Below are positions 60,905-64,000 of a stretch of 64,000 bases of DNA, one piece after another. A model generated the notes under the pieces. The model did not search any database. It saw only the letters and a list, made by a program, of their open reading frames with translations, and was not told the origin of the DNA. Position 1 is the stretch's first letter, and the number at the start of each line of letters is the position of its first letter. The stretch comes from JASHVB01 sp035508435 (GTDB lineage: Bacteria; Pseudomonadota; Alphaproteobacteria; Acetobacterales; Acetobacteraceae), in NCBI GenBank assembly GCA_035508435.1, contig DATJNA010000095.1, forward strand, positions 1-64,000. Direction: 5' to 3'. A program made the position numbers and the translations under genes.

Positions 60905-61888
60905 ATGGCCAGTCTGAACATTGCGGTGATTGGCGCCGGGCGGATCGGCCAGATTCATGCGCGCAATGTGGCGACGCATCCGAACGCGACGCTCGTCGGC
61001 ATCGCCGATCCGGACCGCGGCGCGGCGGAACGCCTGGCACAGGCCACCGGCGCGACGGTCATCCGTTTGGACGACGCGTTCAGCGCTGACGCGGTCATGA
61101 TTTGCTCTCCCACCTCCACGCACGCCGACTACATCGAGCACGCGGCCACAGCGGGAAAACCGACCTTCTGCGAAAAGCCAATCGATCTATCCGCGGAACG
61201 GGTGCGGGCCTGCCTGGAAGCGGTGCGACGCGCCGGCATTCCGCTGATGATCGGCTTCAATCGTCGCTTCGACACGCATTTCGGCGCGCTGAAGCGGCGA
61301 CTGGATCAGGGCGAGATCGGCGCGCTGGAATTGCTGACCATCATAAGCCGCGATCCCGCGCCGCCGCCGCTGGGCTACATTGGGAACTCTGGCGGATTGT
61401 TCCGCGACATGATGATTCATGATCTGGACCTGGCGCGGCACTTTCTTGGCGAGGAGCCGGTGGAGGTGTTTGCGGCGGCGTCCTCGCTGGTGGATCCCGC
61501 GATCGGGCAGGCGGGGGATGTGGATACCGCGGCCGCAGTGCTGAAGACCGCTGGCGGCAAGCTGTGTCAGATTTCCAATTCGCGTCGTGCGACCTACGGC
61601 TACGATCAGCGCATCGAACTGCACGGCAGTCAGGGAATGCTGCGCGCCGGCAATGTCGCCGCAACGACGGTAGAGCTTGCGGATGCCGGCGGGTTTCGCG
61701 GCGATCCGGCGCTGCCATTCTTCCTCGAGCGCTATGCCGCCGCGTATCGCGCGGAGCTGGACGCGTTCATCACCGCGGTGCAGGGCGGCGGCGGACCAAA
61801 GCCGGATGGCGAGGACGGATTGCGCGCACTGATCCTCGCGGACGCCGCCACCCGGTCGGCGCAAACCGGGCAGGCGGTGCGCCTCTGA
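60905..61888 (+). CDS. iolG: Inositol 2-dehydrogenase / Gfo-Idh-MocA oxidoreductase
   Basis: IolG oxidises myo-inositol to scyllo-inosose with NAD+. The protein of about 327 residues has the Rossmann motif IAVIGAGRIGQIHARN, then CEKPID (catalytic lysine), FNRRFDTHF, GGLFRDMMIHDLDLARHFLGEEPVEVFA and ISNSRRATYGYDQRIELHG. GGAAGG fits ATG 60905 better than ATG 60899. It is divergent from iolD-iolE. Confidence 0.9.
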   Translation: MASLNIAVIGAGRIGQIHARNVATHPNATLVGIADPDRGAAERLAQATGATVIRLDDAFSADAVMICSPTSTHADYIEHAATAGKPTFCEKPIDLSAERVRACLEAVRRAGIPLMIGFNRRFDTHFGALKRRLDQGEIGALELLTIISRDPAPPPLGYIGNSGGLFRDMMIHDLDLARHFLGEEPVEVFAAASSLVDPAIGQAGDVDTAAAVLKTAGGKLCQISNSRRATYGYDQRIELHGSQGMLRAGNVAATTVELADAGGFRGDPALPFFLERYAAAYRAELDAFITAVQGGGGPKPDGEDGLRALILADAATRSAQTGQAVRL

Positions 61889-61960
61889 CCACTCGTGAAT
61901 CAACCGCACGGCCGCGACGGGTTGTCGCGCTTATCTACGAATGGCGCGGCGGCGAGAACA

Positions 61961-62034
61961 CTGTCGCGCTGAAACTATGAACCATTTGCGACGGCAAATA
62001 AGCTGTCGCGCTGGAACTATGAACCGATTGCGAC
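61961..62034. repeat. Tandem repeat, 42 bp period
   Basis: CTGTCGCGCTGAAACTATGA...CCATTTGCGAC (61961-61992) and CTGTCGCGCTGGAACTATGA...CCGATTGCGAC (62003-62034) are near-identical 32-base blocks with a 42-base period; a weaker copy begins near 61921. The right block contains the racemase's last codons and stop. Confidence 0.85.
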
Positions 62035-62715
62035 CGCCCGTTGCAGCGCGGCCCGCGCCAGCAGGCGTGTGGAATCGAGCGTCGGCAGTGGCGCGTTCGC
62101 ATCGCTCAGCACCAAAGGCAGCTCGGTGCAGCCCAGCACCAGGGCGTCGCATCCCGTGTCACGCAGCCGCGCCATGACGCATTGCAGCGACGCCACGGAT
62201 TCTGGGCGGAAGACGCCGCAGACCAACTCGTCCATGATGATGCGGTTCGTCTCCTCGCGTTGCCCGGCGGTCGGCCGCACGAAGCGCAATCCGCGCGGGG
62301 CAAGGACAGCGGGATAAACGTCGCTCTCGACCAGCCAGCGCGTGCCCATCAGGCCGAGGCAGTGGAAGCCGCGCGCTGTGGCTTCGCTGGCGACCACCTC
62401 CGCGATATGCAGCCACGGCAGCGGTGAGCATGGCACGACGTAGGGCAGCGCCTGATGCAGCGTGTTGTCCGGGCAGATCAGAAAGTCCGCGCCGATTGCC
62501 GCGAGCTTGTTGGCGGAGGCGAGCATGATCTCGCCCACCGCCTGCCAGTCGTCGCGATAGATGCATTCCATCGTCGCGGCGAGCGACGGCGTGTGCATCG
62601 AGACCTCAGGATGCGCATGCGGTCCAAGCAGGAGCGGTCCCTCGGTGCAGATGGTGCGATAGCACAGCGCCGCGCCCTCGGCCGAGCATGCGACGATGCC
62701 GATATGCTGTGGCAT
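62017..62715 (-). CDS. Asp/Glu/hydantoin racemase-family protein
   Basis: A 232-residue racemase: IGIVACSAEGAALCYRTI (first catalytic cysteine), GADFLICPDNTLHQAL, and LVLGCTELPLVLSDAN (second cysteine). Both cysteines needed for two-base racemisation are present. Natural substrate may be aspartate or a related acid. ATG 62715 (MPQHIGIV) is preferred to the longer frame from 62805. Its 3' end overlaps the tandem repeat. Confidence 0.9.
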   Translation of the reverse strand: MPQHIGIVACSAEGAALCYRTICTEGPLLLGPHAHPEVSMHTPSLAATMECIYRDDWQAVGEIMLASANKLAAIGADFLICPDNTLHQALPYVVPCSPLPWLHIAEVVASEATARGFHCLGLMGTRWLVESDVYPAVLAPRGLRFVRPTAGQREETNRIIMDELVCGVFRPESVASLQCVMARLRDTGCDALVLGCTELPLVLSDANAPLPTLDSTRLLARAALQRAVAIGS

Positions 62716-62725
62716 GGATCCCACC

Positions 62726-62939
62726 TGTCGTTGCGAGCGATGAAGTGACGAAATGTCGCCGGTGCGACGAGCATAGCGACGAAACACTGTCATCGCGAGG
62801 AGCACAGTGACGAGACGTTGTCATTGCGAGGAATCGTGCGACGAAGCAATCTGGTTCAGGAATTGTCCGCCCCCCGTGCGCCGGGACGACCGAGGTTGCT
62901 TCGTCCCGCCACGCTTCGCTCGCGGTTCTCGCAATGACA
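62726..62939. repeat. REP-like element, composite of three left ends and one right end
   Basis: TGTCGTTGCGAGCG (62726), TGTCATCGCGAGGAGC (about 62789) and TGTCATTGCGAGGAATCG (about 62818) are three successive left ends; the right end is CGGTTCTCGCAATGACA with the inner GAGGTTGCTTCGTCCCGCC block. It fills the gap between the racemase and the last gene. Confidence 0.82.
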
Positions 62940-63018
62940 GTAGAACCCACGCGCGGCCCCCGGTTGAACCCTCCGCCCCTTAGCGCGAACATCGCGACCG
63001 CAGTCAGGGAGGATATCC

Positions 63019-63981
63019 ATGCCGGCCAAGCCATTCGTCATCGCGCTCGAGGAGCATTTCCAGTTTCCCGAACTGGGCGCCATGTACGGCGCACACGACG
63101 CCAACCGCGCACCGGCACTGGTGCAACGCATGGAGGACCTGGGCGAAGGCCGCATCCGTGAAATGGATGAGACCGGCATCGACTTCCAGGTGCTCTCGCA
63201 CTCAGCGCCGGCGGTGCAGAAGATCACCGACCCCGCGGCGGCAGTACGTCTGGCGCATCTCGCCAACGACCGGCTGGCGGAAGCGGTGCGCGCCCATCCC
63301 AGCCGCTTCGCCGGCTTCGCCACGCTGCCTACGCCGGACCCGAAGGCGGCGGCAGACGAGCTGGAACGCGCGGTGACGAAGCTCGGCTTCAAAGGGGCGA
63401 TGGTCCACGGCCTGACCAACGGCCGCTTCCACGACGAGCAGGAGTTCTGGCCGATCTTCGAACGCGCTCAGGCGCTGGATGTGCCGATCTACTTTCACCC
63501 CTCGGTGCCGGTGGAGCCGGTGATCGACGCCTATTACGCGACCTACCTGAAGGAGATCCCCGGCATCCTGCGCGCCGCCTGGGGCTTCACCGTCGAGACC
63601 GCGACACAAGGCGTGCGTCTGGTGCTTTCCGGCGTGTTCGACGCCTATCCGCGGCTACAGGTGATTTTGGGCCATCTCGGCGAGGGCCTGCCGTTCTACG
63701 CCTGGCGCATCAACATGGCATTGGAGCGTGACTGGAAGGGAAGCCGCGGCTTCAAGGACGTGTTTTGCTCCCATTTTCATGTCACGACCAGCGGCTTCTG
63801 GTCCGACGCGGCATTGCTCTGCACCATCCAGGAGTTGGGGCTGGATCGCATCATGTTCTCGGTCGATTACCCGTTCGCGCCGAACAAGCCGGCCACGGAA
63901 TGGCTGCACAGCGTGCCGCTCTGCGCCGAGGACCGCGCGAAACTGGCCGCCGGAAACGCGACGCGGCTGTTGAAGCTGTAG
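63019..63981 (+). CDS. Amidohydrolase-2 family enzyme (ACMSD/gamma-resorcylate decarboxylase-like)
   Basis: A 320-residue TIM barrel: FVIALEEHFQFPELG with the E-x-H metal motif, FAGFATLPTPDPKAAADELERAV, GAMVHGLTNGRF, IYFHPSVPVEP (His ligand), LQVILGHLGEGLPFYAWRI and LDRIMFSVDYPF (Asp ligand). The EEHF start and these motifs resemble gamma-resorcylate/2,3-dihydroxybenzoate decarboxylases, which act on aromatic acids without O2. GGAGGATATCC precedes the ATG. The substrate is inferred. Confidence 0.88.
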   Translation: MPAKPFVIALEEHFQFPELGAMYGAHDANRAPALVQRMEDLGEGRIREMDETGIDFQVLSHSAPAVQKITDPAAAVRLAHLANDRLAEAVRAHPSRFAGFATLPTPDPKAAADELERAVTKLGFKGAMVHGLTNGRFHDEQEFWPIFERAQALDVPIYFHPSVPVEPVIDAYYATYLKEIPGILRAAWGFTVETATQGVRLVLSGVFDAYPRLQVILGHLGEGLPFYAWRINMALERDWKGSRGFKDVFCSHFHVTTSGFWSDAALLCTIQELGLDRIMFSVDYPFAPNKPATEWLHSVPLCAEDRAKLAAGNATRLLKL

Positions 63982-64000
63982 CGACAGTACTCCTGAAGCT

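Overview
The window is GC-rich (roughly two-thirds G+C by eye) and looks like the chromosome of an alphaproteobacterium, most likely Rhodospirillales/Acetobacteraceae. The support is the gene content and order (glyA-nrdR-pdxA, accD-folC), many small catabolic and oxidoreductase genes, and a dispersed palindromic repeat with TGTCATTGCGAGG...CCTCGCAATGACA ends that fills many intergenic gaps. No organism name can be fixed from the sequence alone.

Layout. 1-0.72 kb: 5' part of a tyrosine integrase running off the left edge, so a mobile element probably lies to the left. 0.9-8.3 kb: sulfotransferase, MaoC-like hotdog, FAH-family enzyme, an esterase, then the housekeeping run glyA-nrdR-pdxA and a cupin. 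8.5-11.3 kb: coxG-coxD-like pair, an hcp-like type VI secretion gene broken by one stop codon, and a DUF4168 gene. 11.9-17 kb: tRNA-Asn, a RES/Xre-ParS toxin-antitoxin pair with a palindromic operator, an SDR, two tiny exported proteins, a Nudix hydrolase, tRNA-Val and a DUF3108 protein. 17-31 kb: two luciferase-like flavin oxidoreductases, paired cupins, a wrecked LysR gene, a lytic transglycosylase lipoprotein, a Wzm/Wzt-type ABC exporter, pepN, an amidohydrolase, serB and a class V aminotransferase. 31-43 kb: msrQ, aat, a LysR regulator, a large winged-helix/NTPase/TPR regulator, an HpcH/HpaI aldolase, accD-folC and an exported glycoside-hydrolase-like protein. 43-50.5 kb: a PP2C phosphatase-kinase fusion, an ammonium transporter with a sigma-54 promoter and a likely NtrC enhancer, an SMP-30 protein and an unnamed conserved protein. 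50.5-56.5 kb: a solute-binding protein, a UGSC-motif gene whose frame runs through an in-frame TGA (probable selenoprotein), and a thiolase-like/OB-fold/monooxygenase/hydrolase series. 56.7-64 kb: a FAD amine/amino-acid oxidase, inositol catabolism genes (iolE, iolD and divergent iolG), an Asp/Glu racemase and an amidohydrolase-2 enzyme.

Most notable observations: the UGA-containing UGSC gene at 52417-52944, which ORF callers would cut in two; the nitrogen-control architecture upstream of amt; an hcp gene with a single AAA-to-TAA-type lesion; a luciferase-like gene whose conserved start codon reads AAG behind a well-placed ribosome binding site; a palindromic repeat that supplies the last codons of serB; and three unrelated short tandem arrays that each begin at a stop codon and copy it.
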